Source of the DNA: Brachyspira murdochii DSM 12563
GTDB lineage: Bacteria; Spirochaetota; Brachyspiria; Brachyspirales; Brachyspiraceae
Length of the DNA stretch: 64,000 nucleotides
Reading direction: 5' to 3'
Assembly (NCBI RefSeq): GCF_000092845.1
Contig: NC_014150.1
Span: forward strand, 992,001-1,056,000
In this document: positions 9,009-18,012 of the stretch, one piece after another
How positions within the stretch are numbered: the first letter of the stretch is position 1
How the letters are laid out: every line of letters begins with the position of its first letter
Made by a program: the position numbers and the translations under genes
Notes under the pieces: generated by a model
What the model was told of the DNA's origin: nothing
The model's input: only the letters and a program-made list of their open reading frames with translations
Database searches by the model: none

Positions 9009-9346
9009 TAGACTTGTTTCAAAACTAAATTAAAAAAATATTTATACTATTTTAATTTTCAGTATTTTTGTTTTTATAACTGGGGCTTTGCCCTTACGAA
9101 GTACACAGAGTGCCGCTCTGCGTGCTTACGCAAAGCCCTACTTCTTTTGCCGTCCGCTCTGTGTGCCGTAGGCAGGCGAGAAGCAGGCACAGCCCACAGT
9201 CGCGAAGGACTACATATTTATATATTAAAGCGATAAATTATACAACATGTAAAACATATAATTTATGTAATAATTAATATTATATAAATTAGCATAAAAT
9301 AACAAACTATTAAAATTATTTGTCAAGTACTTTTGAAACAAGTCTA
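9009..9346. mobile_element. MITE-like element with 16-bp terminal inverted repeats
   Basis: TAGACTTGTTTCAAAA at 9009-9024 recurs as its exact reverse complement at 9331-9346, bounding 338 bp of non-coding DNA. The termini both begin with TA, compatible with a TA target duplication. The inside is AT-rich at both sides with a GC-rich core that belongs to a second repeat family (see the next entry). No transposase is encoded, so any mobility would depend on an enzyme elsewhere. The element lies between selD and the DUF2271 gene, ending ten bases from that gene's stop codon. Confidence 0.6.
9080..9215. repeat. GC-rich dispersed repeat, copy A
   Basis: This GC-rich block stands out against the AT-rich background. 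Reverse-complemented, it matches a block at 18810-18950. Shared segments include GGGGCTTTGCCC, CCGTCCGCTCTG followed by GTGCCGTAGGCA, and GAAGCAGGCACAGCCC, while copy A lacks a stretch of about 25 bases present in copy B. Short internal palindromes are frequent. No gene is visible in the 8930-9355 interval apart from this repeat and the surrounding inverted-repeat element. Confidence 0.8.
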
Positions 9347-9355
9347 TTTAACTAA

Positions 9356-9904
9356 TTAAGGAATAAAACTTACAGTAACATTTTTTATTATATCAATAGT
9401 TTTAGCCTCTTCTTTAGAATATTTAGCCTCTGACTTTTTGGTCTCAGCATTATTTCCTATATTTATATAAGAAGTGTAAAGCACATTATTATCCTGATAT
9501 ATTGTGGCTTCCACAACTATTTTATATGTTCCATTTTTAACTGCCCTACCCTTTGAATCTTTACAGTCCCAAACTATATTAACTTTACCAGTTTTAGGTG
9601 TAGATTTTGACACTGCATCAACTATTCTTTTATCTAAATTAACAGCATCAGCTTTAATCTGCCAGTTATTCAAAGACTGAGGTCTTCTCTTCCAGCCTTC
9701 CCTTCTTCCAGTGAAATCTGTGATATATATAGTAGTTATATAATTACCCTTATCATCTTCTGCCCAAACAGCTATTTGATTGCTTGAATATCCAGCTCTT
9801 TTGGTATAGTCAAAACTAATATTAACTTTTTTAGAAGAACTTTGAGCATAATTTTCATTTGCATAAAAAGATATAAAAATCATAAATATTATAAGTTTTT
9901 TCAT
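9356..9904 (-). CDS. exported DUF2271-like protein
   Basis: A 182-residue protein with a clear signal peptide (KKLIIFMIFISF, cleavage near NYAQ). The mature part resembles DUF2271: AVWAEDDKGNYITTIYITD, then a tryptophan-rich RREGWKRRPQSLNNWQ. A later segment, DCKDSKGRAVKNGTYKIVVEA, looks like a FlgD/Ig-type beta-sandwich motif. In this family such proteins are periplasmic or surface-exposed; the biochemical role is unknown. AAGGAG precedes the ATG. Confidence 0.75.
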   Translation of the reverse strand: MKKLIIFMIFISFYANENYAQSSSKKVNISFDYTKRAGYSSNQIAVWAEDDKGNYITTIYITDFTGRREGWKRRPQSLNNWQIKADAVNLDKRIVDAVSKSTPKTGKVNIVWDCKDSKGRAVKNGTYKIVVEATIYQDNNVLYTSYINIGNNAETKKSEAKYSKEEAKTIDIIKNVTVSFIP

Positions 9905-9979
9905 AAGATAAAACTCCTTTATTTATAAATTTATTTTTTATCACAGTTCTTTTATTTATAATATTAATTATTAAATATA

Positions 9980-10489
9980 TTAATATTTTTCATAGTGTAT
10001 TTTATTAGGTTCAAATCTATCAGGCATTTGGGGTTCTCCGTCAGCATACCCTACAACTACCATTCCCAAAGGCTTAATATGTTCTGGTAAATTAAATAAT
10101 TTTATAACCTCATTCATTCTCTCTTCACGCGGAGCAAGCCCAATCCATACAGTACCCAAATCTTTAGCCTTAGCAGCAAGCATCATATTTTCCAAAGCAG
10201 CCGAACAGTTCTGCTGCCAATAAAGTTTACCAGACTCATCAGATAAATCTCCGCATATAATAATAGCCATAGGAGCAGTTTCAAGCATTTTAGCATATGG
10301 GTGAAAATCCATTATTTTATCAAGTGTATCTCTATTTTTTATAACGATAAACTCCCAATTTCTCCTATTATTAGCTGAAGGAGCATACATAGCAGCTTTA
10401 AGCATATATTCTACCTTTTCATCTTCAACTTGTTTGCCTTTGATGTATTTTCTTATGCTTCTTCTTGTAAAAAGAATATCTTCGCTCAT
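9980..10489 (-). CDS. nitroreductase family flavoprotein
   Basis: A 169-residue short-form nitroreductase, FMN-dependent and NAD(P)H-using. It starts with RRSIRKYIKGKQVEDE, the conserved FMN-phosphate contact, followed by APSANNRRNWEFIVI, then ENMMLAAKAKDLGTVWIG and the C-terminal MVVVGYADGEP. The usual dimeric enzymes reduce nitro groups or quinones; the natural substrate cannot be named. A strong AGGAGG precedes the start. It stands 75 bp downstream of the DUF2271 gene start and probably belongs to its own or the same leftward transcript. Confidence 0.92.
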   Translation of the reverse strand: MSEDILFTRRSIRKYIKGKQVEDEKVEYMLKAAMYAPSANNRRNWEFIVIKNRDTLDKIMDFHPYAKMLETAPMAIIICGDLSDESGKLYWQQNCSAALENMMLAAKAKDLGTVWIGLAPREERMNEVIKLFNLPEHIKPLGMVVVGYADGEPQMPDRFEPNKIHYEKY

Positions 10490-10744
10490 TTTTTATCCTC
10501 CTAAAATAAATTGTTATAGTATTATAACATTAATAAAAAAATTGTAAATTAAAGGTTAAAACTCATAGCTATTTTGAATTATGTATACAAAAATTGAATA
10601 TATTATTATTGTAAATAATTAATCTCTTGCAAATATTACATTAATTATTTATAATATACTTGTTATAGTAATAAAAATATCTTTCATTGTTAAAATACAC
10701 TTATTTTGAAGTTTATTAATATTTAGTTTATTTAGAGGATATAT

Positions 10745-11281
10745 ATGGCAAGAGATGAAGATGATATTATTTTTCAAAAATTAAGGCAGAATGTTCAAAG
10801 AAATTTCCCAAGAGAAGATGATAAAAATAATTATAGTATGAATAATTATAAAAATGAAAATTATTCTAATAAAGATAGTTTAATAATCTTAGAAACTCAA
10901 AGAAATGTAGAAAAAATTACAGATTTATCAAAAAAAATAAACGATGCTGAACTCACTCCGGCATTAAAAGAAATGATATCAATATTAGAAGAAATGGTAA
11001 ATTACAGCAAGGTAAATAAAGAGGGAGAGAAAAAACTTGAAAAAATTAATGAGTATCATCTTCCAACCGCTGTAAAAATGCTTAATTCATATATAGATTT
11101 CTGCAATTTTCCTGTAAAAAATGCTAATATGGAAAAAACAGCTCAGGAAATAGAAGATGTTATAATAAAATTAAATGAAGCGTTAAAAAGTATGCTTGTA
11201 GAAATGAATCAGAATAAACTAATGGATATAAACAGCGATATAGATGTATTAAAAACTATGCTTGAAAAAGATGGTTTATAA
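10745..11281 (+). CDS. XpaC-like protein
   Basis: A 178-residue soluble protein. The C-terminal two thirds resemble the XpaC family (annotated in Bacillus as 5-bromo-4-chloroindolyl phosphate hydrolysis protein): KKLEKINEYHLPTAVKMLNSY, then DINSDIDVLKTMLEKDGL at the end. The N terminus lacks the membrane segments of Bacillus XpaC. It is followed after 31 bp by a TelA-family gene, the classical xpaC-telA arrangement, which supports the call. The exact molecular role of the pair is not established; proposals include membrane stress or toxic-anion tolerance. Confidence 0.7.
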   Translation: MARDEDDIIFQKLRQNVQRNFPREDDKNNYSMNNYKNENYSNKDSLIILETQRNVEKITDLSKKINDAELTPALKEMISILEEMVNYSKVNKEGEKKLEKINEYHLPTAVKMLNSYIDFCNFPVKNANMEKTAQEIEDVIIKLNEALKSMLVEMNQNKLMDINSDIDVLKTMLEKDGL

Positions 11282-11312
11282 TAAAAAATAATATAAAATA
11301 CGGAGAAATTTT

Positions 11313-12632
11313 ATGGAAAATAATAATAACGAAAATCAACTAAACAATACAGAAGAAAATCAATCTAATAATCAAAACGGCATGACAGCCGACAATCATC
11401 AAAACACAGTACCTAACAACATGCAAAACGCATATAATCAGCAAAGCATGACAGTTAATAATATGCAAACCCCAATGACTAATAGCATTCCTATGCAAAA
11501 TACAATGCCTAACAATATGCAGAACTTTCAAAATAATACTCAGCCTATTATGAATTATCAGCCGCAGAATGCTGCAGCAGAAGTATTGAATCATATGAAT
11601 AATCAATTTTCTAATGAAGACTTGCAAAAGATAAACGAATTATCAAACAGTATAAATCTAAAAGATTCAGTATCAATAATGTCATATGGTTCGGCTGCTC
11701 AAAACAAAATGATTCAGTTTTCTGAAAATACTTTAAGCAATGTTATGAATAAGGATTTAGGCGAAGTTGGAGAGGCTATTACTGACGTTATAACAGAACT
11801 TAAAGGTTTTGATATAGAAAGTGAAACTAAAGGAAAAGGACTATTCGGATTTTTCAAAAAAGCTGGAAATAATTTAGGTAAATTAAAAACCAAATATACA
11901 AATGTTGAAACTAATATTGACAATATAGTAAAAACATTGGAAGCACATCAAAGAAACTTACTAAAAGATATAAGCATTTTGGATCAGATGTATAATTATA
12001 ACTTGGAATACTTAAAAGAATTAGAAATATATATAGAAGCAGGAAAACAAAAACTCAATCAATTAACAGCTAATGAAATACCTGCACTAGAAGCCAAAGC
12101 TATGACAAGTAATTCCCCTCAAGATGCTCAAATGGCAAGAGATATTAAGGATTTGGCAAACAGATTTGAAAAAAGAATACATGACCTAGAACTTACTAGA
12201 GCAATATCTGTACAAACTATACCTCAAATACGTTTGGTACAGAATAATAATGTTATAATGACAGAAAAAATACAGTCTACTATATCAAATACTATACCTC
12301 TTTGGAAAAATCAGATGGTTTTAGCTATAGGGCTTCATCATTCTAATGAGGCAGCAAAAGCACAGAGGGCTGTTACTGACACTACAAATGAACTATTAAG
12401 AAAAAATGCTGAAATGCTAAAAACTTCTACTGTAGAAACAGCAAAAGAATCAGAAAGAGGAATAGTTGATATTGAAACATTAAAATATACAAATGAACAG
12501 CTTATATCTACTTTAGACGAGGTAATGAAAATACAAACAGAAGGCAGAGAAAAAAGAAAAGCTGCTGAGGCAGAATTAAGAAATATAGAAAATGAACTTA
12601 AAGCAAAAATATTAAATATATCAAAAAATTAA
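11313..12632 (+). CDS. TelA/toxic anion resistance family protein
   Basis: A 439-residue protein. Residues 1-90 are low-complexity, rich in Asn, Gln and Met. The remainder matches the TelA (toxic anion resistance, YceH-like) family: long helices including MYNYNLEYLKELEIYIEAGK, PLWKNQMVLAIGLHHSNEA and an extended coiled coil to the C terminus. The family was linked to tellurite resistance, but its molecular action is unknown and it often accompanies XpaC, as here. A CGGAG site lies before the start. A terminator follows. Confidence 0.88.
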   Translation: MENNNNENQLNNTEENQSNNQNGMTADNHQNTVPNNMQNAYNQQSMTVNNMQTPMTNSIPMQNTMPNNMQNFQNNTQPIMNYQPQNAAAEVLNHMNNQFSNEDLQKINELSNSINLKDSVSIMSYGSAAQNKMIQFSENTLSNVMNKDLGEVGEAITDVITELKGFDIESETKGKGLFGFFKKAGNNLGKLKTKYTNVETNIDNIVKTLEAHQRNLLKDISILDQMYNYNLEYLKELEIYIEAGKQKLNQLTANEIPALEAKAMTSNSPQDAQMARDIKDLANRFEKRIHDLELTRAISVQTIPQIRLVQNNNVIMTEKIQSTISNTIPLWKNQMVLAIGLHHSNEAAKAQRAVTDTTNELLRKNAEMLKTSTVETAKESERGIVDIETLKYTNEQLISTLDEVMKIQTEGREKRKAAEAELRNIENELKAKILNISKN

Positions 12633-12650
12633 TATAAAATTTGATAAATA

Positions 12651-12695
12651 AAAAATGCTCATATGTATATAAAAAATATAGATGAGCATTTTTTT
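12651..12695. terminator. terminator between telA and the convergent paralog gene
   Basis: AAAATGCTCAT pairs with ATGAGCATTTT (outer stem 12652-12662 and 12682-12692) and T-runs are present on both strands, so it can serve both convergent genes. Confidence 0.85.
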
Positions 12696-12710
12696 ATAAA
12701 ATACTAAAAA

Positions 12711-13991
12711 TTAATTAAATAAATAAGCCAAATAATGATCTTTATTTATATACTCTTTTATATTCTTATAATCGATAAATATTTTTCCGCAGCCTTTTTC
12801 ATTCATTATTATGATAAATGAATCAGTTATGCCAAAAATTAAACTATCTATATTAGAATAAAAATCACTAGGGGCATTATATTTTTTTAATAATGCTTCA
12901 GAATCATTTACAAAGTCTTTAATATAAGGACTAATCAATTTTTGACTTTCCAACTCAAATGTCATAAACATATTATCTATTTCGGCAAGCTTCAAATCTT
13001 CCAGCTTTGAAACTCTTTTATATAAAGATATTGTTTTATCATCATAGTATAATATATTAAAACTTTTAAACTCTTTAAGTTCATTATAATAATCAGCATA
13101 ATTATCAATATAATTTAATATACTCTCGTCCATTAATGATTTCCAATGTCTTTGTTTAGATTCTTTTACATACGATTCTACTATATTCTTATTTTCATTT
13201 ATTTTATCTTTTAAAAACTCATCTGAAAACTCTTTCACTCCATTAATAGAAGAATTTATTTTTTCTTTTCCATTTATAAAAAGATAATCAAAATTAAATA
13301 CATTACCTGAGAATATTCTCTCAGAACTGAATAAAATACTTTCAACATTATACAAACCAAATATGTCTGCATTATGCAGTCTTATTATTTCTGCTTCATC
13401 TTCTTTTATAATTTCAAAAGTTCCTTCTATTTTTACAGGCTCTCTTAAAGTTTTTTTAATATTATCACCAACATAGTCAACAATACTGTCATAAGGCTTA
13501 AATTCAATAATATATTCAATTTGTGATTTTGATATATTATCTAATTTTGTCTTGAATTTTATTTCAGCAAAAGTTTCAGGCTCATATCCATAAGATCTAT
13601 TACCCTCTGATGAGTGCTTATTAATTAAAATTGGATTATCTTTATCATAATAATTTTTAACTCCTATTCTTTCAGATGAAAAATAAACATCATTTATAAT
13701 AAATCCATTATCATTATTTATATATACCCTTCCTAAATATGGAAACACATTATCTCTAGGTAAGTATAAATCATTATAATTATCATTTTTCTTGTGTTCA
13801 TAAACATAAACATATATATTGTTTACTTTATCTTTAAGCATGAAAAAATTATTTTTGTAAAATCTTACAGGATTTTTTTTAGCCTTATTTTTAGGTATAT
13901 TAAGAATTATTATTACAGCAGCTACTAAAATCACTACTGCTAACAAAATTATTATATCTTTATCCATAAATTTAGTTATTAAATTTTTCAT
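12711..13991 (-). CDS. membrane-anchored hypothetical protein, island paralog 1
   Basis: A 426-residue protein with one N-terminal membrane segment (IIILLAVVILVAAVIIILNI) and a large domain that I do not recognise. Shared with the next two genes are NNFFMLKDKVNNIYVYVYEHK near the N terminus, the LFNFDYLFINGKEKINSSI-type segment, the LDILYYDDE-like FNILYYDDKTISLYKR, an SSYLKDLV-like region and a C-terminal GITDSFIIIMNEKG. This is the most divergent of the three. The domain probably lies on one face of the membrane, but its function is unknown. AGGAG precedes the ATG within a leader shared with the other paralogs. Confidence 0.75.
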   Translation of the reverse strand: MKNLITKFMDKDIIILLAVVILVAAVIIILNIPKNKAKKNPVRFYKNNFFMLKDKVNNIYVYVYEHKKNDNYNDLYLPRDNVFPYLGRVYINNDNGFIINDVYFSSERIGVKNYYDKDNPILINKHSSEGNRSYGYEPETFAEIKFKTKLDNISKSQIEYIIEFKPYDSIVDYVGDNIKKTLREPVKIEGTFEIIKEDEAEIIRLHNADIFGLYNVESILFSSERIFSGNVFNFDYLFINGKEKINSSINGVKEFSDEFLKDKINENKNIVESYVKESKQRHWKSLMDESILNYIDNYADYYNELKEFKSFNILYYDDKTISLYKRVSKLEDLKLAEIDNMFMTFELESQKLISPYIKDFVNDSEALLKKYNAPSDFYSNIDSLIFGITDSFIIIMNEKGCGKIFIDYKNIKEYINKDHYLAYLFN

Positions 13992-14305
13992 AATAGCTCC
14001 TATTATTGTTATGCTCGCCTTTTATTATTGCTAATAAAAATTGTTCGCTAATTGTATCTAGCAAATAAATTTGCTAGATGCTCACAATTTTTATATTTAG
14101 ATTTCTAATATTTCATTATGTTTGCATTTTATTGTTGCTAGTGAGTAAACTTACTAGCTGACTTTGGCTTAGCTTATTAATCCTTATGTTCTCCCGCTAC
14201 TAACTCGGCATATAATAACCTATTTGCTCTTGTTTAATTCTATATTCAACTTTTATATTTTAAATTATACCCTCAGCATTATATAAAAATTAATTATAAA
14301 AACAA
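13992..14305. repeat. palindrome-rich leader between paralogs 1 and 2
   Basis: There is no gene here. Small palindromes occur in series, for example TCTAGCAAATAAATTTGCTAGA near 14070-14092 and a GCTAGTGAGT/ACTTACTAGC hairpin near 14137-14158. The phrase TTATTGTTATGCTCGCC beside the paralog 1 start recurs next to the starts of paralogs 2 and 3. Confidence 0.65.
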
Positions 14306-15724
14306 TTATTGCCTATCAAAAAAACTAAATAAAGAATGACTTCTATTTAAATAATTTTTTAAATCATTTGATGAAATAAATATTCTACTTGCAATTTTTT
14401 CATTTGTATTTTCCAAATCATAATCTTCATCGCTAAGAATTAGATTTGTATATTCAGGCATTACTATAATACCTGTATCTGTTAAAAGAAATATTAAATT
14501 ATCTATATTGTCGTAAAAATAGTCGCCAACTACATAATTAGATAATAACTCTTTACTATCAATAACTAAATCTTTTAAATAGGAACTTACACTTTTTTCT
14601 CCGTTCAATTCAAATATAAAAGAATGATTTTTTACTATAGCTTCATAGCTTCTCTCATCTGCTTTTACACTTCTTTTGTATATGCATATTAATTCATCGT
14701 CATAGTATAATATATCAAAGCATCTAAAGTCTTTAAGTTTCTTATAATATATAATACCAATTTTATCAGCATAATAGGCTTTGTTTTGATCATAATGATA
14801 GAATTTTTCTATAATAAGTTCTTTATTTTTTAATTCTTCTTCAAGCTCTCTTCCTTTTTCTTCTTTGAATCTTTCATCAAAATTGTAAGCTCCGCTGATA
14901 GCCATATTTATTCTTTCTTTGCCTCTAATAAAAGGATAATTGAAATTAAATAAATAATTAGTGAGCATTTTTCTTACTTCGTCCATACCAAGATAAGCTG
15001 AATATTTATCATCAGTAAAAGTAGTCTGTTCTACTGGAATATAAAACTCTCTTATTTCCATTTCAGGCTTTCTAATAACCTCAAAAACTCCTTCTACTCT
15101 TCCGCCTTCAATATCCATAGTATATTCAATTTCTGATGTTCTTTCATAATCGAATTCTCTTTTGAATTTTATCTTTAATAAAATTTCTCTATTGTTTTCT
15201 TTTGAACTCCAACCGCCAAATTTACGTGCTTCTTTCCATGAATTTTTATAAGGATCATCGTATTTAAATTGCTTTTCTTCTAGTCTTTCAAAATAAGACA
15301 TATCATAATCACGGTAAACATTAATTTGATTATTATTTAATTCATTAGTTTCACGAATCATTAACTTATTTTCGCTATTTATAAACATTTGACCTGTAAA
15401 AGAAGCAAAATATTCACGTGCAAAATTATCAAATTTTGATTTAAGTACATACTTAATTTTACCGCGATATTTTCTGTACCATTCATCATAATTATTATCT
15501 TTATATTTATAGCAATTAATATATATATTATTTACTCTATCTTTCAGCATAAAAAAACTTTTTTCATATACCAATATTTTATTTTTAACATACCATTTTT
15601 TTGCTTTCTTCTCAATTGTAAAAATTACAGCTAGAAAAATAGCAATCGATCCAAACAAAATAGGCCAGAAATAGTCACTAATAAGAAAAAGTCTTAATGG
15701 TTCCAATATTCCAAATGATATCAT
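14306..15724 (-). CDS. membrane-anchored hypothetical protein, island paralog 2
   Basis: A 472-residue paralog with an N-terminal membrane segment around residues 12-36 followed by basic residues (KKAKKWYVKNK), suggesting the large domain follows on the cytoplasmic side. Strongly similar to the 16153-17466 product in ENELMLKDRVNNIYINCYK-like, FTGQMFINSENKLMIRETN, YTMDIEGGRVEGVFEVIRKPE, FNFNYPFIRGKERIN and NLIFLLTDTGIIVMPEY regions. The family is not one I recognise. It differs by insertions such as the KKKY-rich stretch at about residues 65-95. AGGAG precedes the ATG. Confidence 0.75.
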   Translation of the reverse strand: MISFGILEPLRLFLISDYFWPILFGSIAIFLAVIFTIEKKAKKWYVKNKILVYEKSFFMLKDRVNNIYINCYKYKDNNYDEWYRKYRGKIKYVLKSKFDNFAREYFASFTGQMFINSENKLMIRETNELNNNQINVYRDYDMSYFERLEEKQFKYDDPYKNSWKEARKFGGWSSKENNREILLKIKFKREFDYERTSEIEYTMDIEGGRVEGVFEVIRKPEMEIREFYIPVEQTTFTDDKYSAYLGMDEVRKMLTNYLFNFNYPFIRGKERINMAISGAYNFDERFKEEKGRELEEELKNKELIIEKFYHYDQNKAYYADKIGIIYYKKLKDFRCFDILYYDDELICIYKRSVKADERSYEAIVKNHSFIFELNGEKSVSSYLKDLVIDSKELLSNYVVGDYFYDNIDNLIFLLTDTGIIVMPEYTNLILSDEDYDLENTNEKIASRIFISSNDLKNYLNRSHSLFSFFDRQ

Positions 15725-16152
15725 AAATAACTCCTATTATTGTTATGCTCGCCTTCGCCTAAAGGTTTGACTTAATAAATTAAGTCAAAGGCTTCGGCTC
15801 GCTTGTTAGTTGCTATGTTAGCCTCAGCTTAATATGATCTGCCAACTAAAGTTGTCAGTTGCTCGTTTATTGCTTTAAAAATTATTTTTTATTGTTATGT
15901 TAGCCCACACGAAGTGTGCCTACTTGGTTCGCCTAAAGGTTTGACTTAATAAATTAAGTTACACGTCTGTATCCCTGTGGGAAAGGCTTCGGCTAGCTTA
16001 TTAATTATTATGCTCATAGCGATAAACTTACTTAATATATACTGACAATTTTTAAGTTTGTCAATTTTTATATTTTTTCAACTTTTTCCCGCCTTCGCTC
16101 TGCGGACTTCGTCAAAGTTGCAAAAAATGCAAATACAAAATATAAAAATTAA
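15725..16152. repeat. palindrome-rich leader between paralogs 2 and 3
   Basis: There is no gene here. The module GCCTAAAGG followed by TTTGACTTAATAAATTAAGT occurs twice (near 15757 and 15928) and forms an almost perfect hairpin in the first copy, enclosed by GCC/GGC arms. A further hairpin, CTGCCAACTAAAGTTGTCAG, lies near 15840. The end (16048-16150) resembles a block at 18672-18760, including TTTTTCCCGCC and a CAAAAA-TGCAA segment. Confidence 0.7.
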
Positions 16153-17466
16153 TTATCTCCTATTAAAAAATTTAAATAAGTAATGACTTTTATTTAGATA
16201 ATTTTTTAAATGATCTGTAGCTATAAATATTCTTTCTGCCGTATTTCCTAAATTCATATCTCTATCATTAAGCTCCATATTTGGGTATTCAGGCATTACT
16301 ATAATTCCTGTATCTGTTAAAAGAAATATTACATTATCTATATTATTAGAAAAATTATCAGTAAGTTCATAATTAGATAATAATTCTTTACTATTAGAAA
16401 CTAAATCTCTTAAATAAGAACTTATACTTTTTTCGCTTTCTAATTCAAATATAAGAGAATGATTTTTTAATATAATTTCTTTAGGTGCTTCTACTTCTAC
16501 AGTTCTTTTGTATAAACATATTATTTCATCATCATAGTATAATATATCAAGGCATCTAAAATTACTAAGTTTATTATAATATGCAATACAAGTTTTATCA
16601 TCAAGACAGAATTTATCTTCTAAAAGCTCATCTTTATGGTTCAATTTCTCTTCAAGCTCTTTTCCTTTTTCTTGTTTGAATTTTTCATCATAATTATAAG
16701 CTCCGCTAATAGCCTTATTTATTCTTTCTTTTCCCTTAATAAAAGGAAAATTGAAATTAAACAAATAATTAGTCATCATGTTATTCATGTCAGACCAAGC
16801 TGTATCATAGGAATCTATCTGTTCAATTGGAAGAAAAAATTCTTTTATTTCTATTTCAGGCTTTCTAATAACTTCAAAAACTCCTTCTATTCTTTTATTT
16901 TCAATATCCATAGTATATTCAATTTTTGATGCTTTTTCATAATCTAATTCTTTTCTGAATGTTATTCTTGTCAATTTATCTCTTATTCCTTCTTTTGACT
17001 CAAATTTATCTCTCTCTTGTATAGCTGAATGATTTTGTTTGAAATATATTTCTTTAAAATATTTAACATCATAATCATGATAAACTATAATTTGATCTAT
17101 GTATAACGGACTAGTTTCACGAATAATTAATTCATCGCTGTTATTTATAAATATTTGCCCTGAAAAAGAGTCAAAATATTCATGTGCCCACAAATCGAAA
17201 TCTAATGAAGGAGATACATCTCTCAGCTTACGGCAGGATGCCCCGTATGAATAATAATGTTCATCATATTTAATTTTATAGCAATTAATATATATATTAT
17301 TTATTTTATCTTTCAGCATAAATAATTCTTTTTCATTTAACCATATTTTATTTTTAGAATACCATTTCTTTAGCGACGGTAGAATTTTACCAATATTAAG
17401 ATATAATACCAGAGGACCCAGAAATACAATAAAAACTAAAATACCTATGATAAGTTCAATATCCAT
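16153..17466 (-). CDS. membrane-anchored hypothetical protein, island paralog 3
   Basis: A 437-residue paralog. The first 25 residues form a membrane segment (IELIIGILVFIVFLGPLVLYL), then WYSKNKIWLNEKELFMLKDK. It is closest to paralog 2, sharing YDVKYF, YTMDIENKRIEGVFEVIRKP, LFNFNFPFIKGKERIN, FRCLDILYYDDEIICLYKR and FLLTDTGIIVMPEYPN. No catalytic motif is recognisable, so the role is unknown. The tandem arrangement suggests duplication. AGGAG precedes the ATG and the leader shares the TTATTGTTATGCTCGC phrase with its sisters. Confidence 0.75.
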   Translation of the reverse strand: MDIELIIGILVFIVFLGPLVLYLNIGKILPSLKKWYSKNKIWLNEKELFMLKDKINNIYINCYKIKYDEHYYSYGASCRKLRDVSPSLDFDLWAHEYFDSFSGQIFINNSDELIIRETSPLYIDQIIVYHDYDVKYFKEIYFKQNHSAIQERDKFESKEGIRDKLTRITFRKELDYEKASKIEYTMDIENKRIEGVFEVIRKPEIEIKEFFLPIEQIDSYDTAWSDMNNMMTNYLFNFNFPFIKGKERINKAISGAYNYDEKFKQEKGKELEEKLNHKDELLEDKFCLDDKTCIAYYNKLSNFRCLDILYYDDEIICLYKRTVEVEAPKEIILKNHSLIFELESEKSISSYLRDLVSNSKELLSNYELTDNFSNNIDNVIFLLTDTGIIVMPEYPNMELNDRDMNLGNTAERIFIATDHLKNYLNKSHYLFKFFNRR

Positions 17467-17573
17467 AAATAACTCCTATTATTGTTATGCTCGCTTGTTA
17501 ATTGTTATGCTCGCCTTTTATTATTGCCAGCGATAAACTTGCTTAATAATATAATCGTTTATCGCTGTAAAAA
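17467..17573. repeat. palindrome-rich interval before paralog 3
   Basis: ATTGTTATGCTCGC occurs twice in tandem. An 11-bp perfect inverted repeat, CAGCGATAAAC at 17528-17538 and GTTTATCGCTG at 17557-17567, lies just after the stop of the 17574-17963 gene. It lacks a T-run, so I do not call it a terminator. Confidence 0.65.
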
Positions 17574-17963
17574 TTATTTTTTTTGTTTTATTACATTGAT
17601 TATAATGGGTTCTTCGCCTCTAATATTATAAATAAGTTCAAGTGATGTATCAGTAAATTTAAATTCTGCATAATTGCCGTCTTCATCTGCAGTTTTATAA
17701 TAATTATCTGACACTTTCAATAAGTTTTCATTTAGCATACCGCCTTTATAATTTTCTCCACTTATCATAATTCTTATACCTTCAGAACCTACTGTTACAA
17801 TCATTTTTCTTATTTTCTCTTCAGAATTATTAGGATCTCCAACATAAGTGCCGTACCATTTAGGAGATATTACACCTGATTCTTTAGGATATGCGGATAA
17901 ATTCATAACTAAAAAACTTGGAACTAATAAAGCGAATAAAAATTTTAAAATACTATTTTTCAT
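17574..17963 (-). CDS. small exported protein
   Basis: A 129-residue protein with an N-terminal signal sequence (KFLFALLVPSFLVMNLSAYP). The mature part contains PKWYGTYVGDPNNSEEKIRKMIVTVG, then LKVSDNYYKTADEDGNYAEFKFTDTSLEL. This layout (a YGTY/YGQY opening, a VSD-HYKT repeat and a final beta strand) is shared with the next gene at 18013-18465, so the two are paralogs, but this one appears to have no lipobox cysteine. No known domain is recognised. AGGAGG precedes the ATG. Confidence 0.75.
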   Translation of the reverse strand: MKNSILKFLFALLVPSFLVMNLSAYPKESGVISPKWYGTYVGDPNNSEEKIRKMIVTVGSEGIRIMISGENYKGGMLNENLLKVSDNYYKTADEDGNYAEFKFTDTSLELIYNIRGEEPIIINVIKQKK

Positions 17964-18012
17964 ATAACCTCCTTATTGTATCTAATTATAATTTTTCACA
18001 TTAAGATATTTT

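Noticed and set aside
9080-9215. GC-rich block as a possible tRNA or other structured RNA gene
   Set aside because: No cloverleaf or anticodon arm can be drawn, and an inverted copy exists elsewhere, so a dispersed repeat fits better.
11340-11627. Long minus-strand ORF inside telA
   Set aside because: It is a mirror of the Asn/Gln/Met-rich low-complexity part of TelA and has no ribosome-binding site.
16636-16929. Plus-strand ORF within paralog 3
   Set aside because: Shadow frame of a well-supported gene; its translation is Phe/Ile-rich with no domain.
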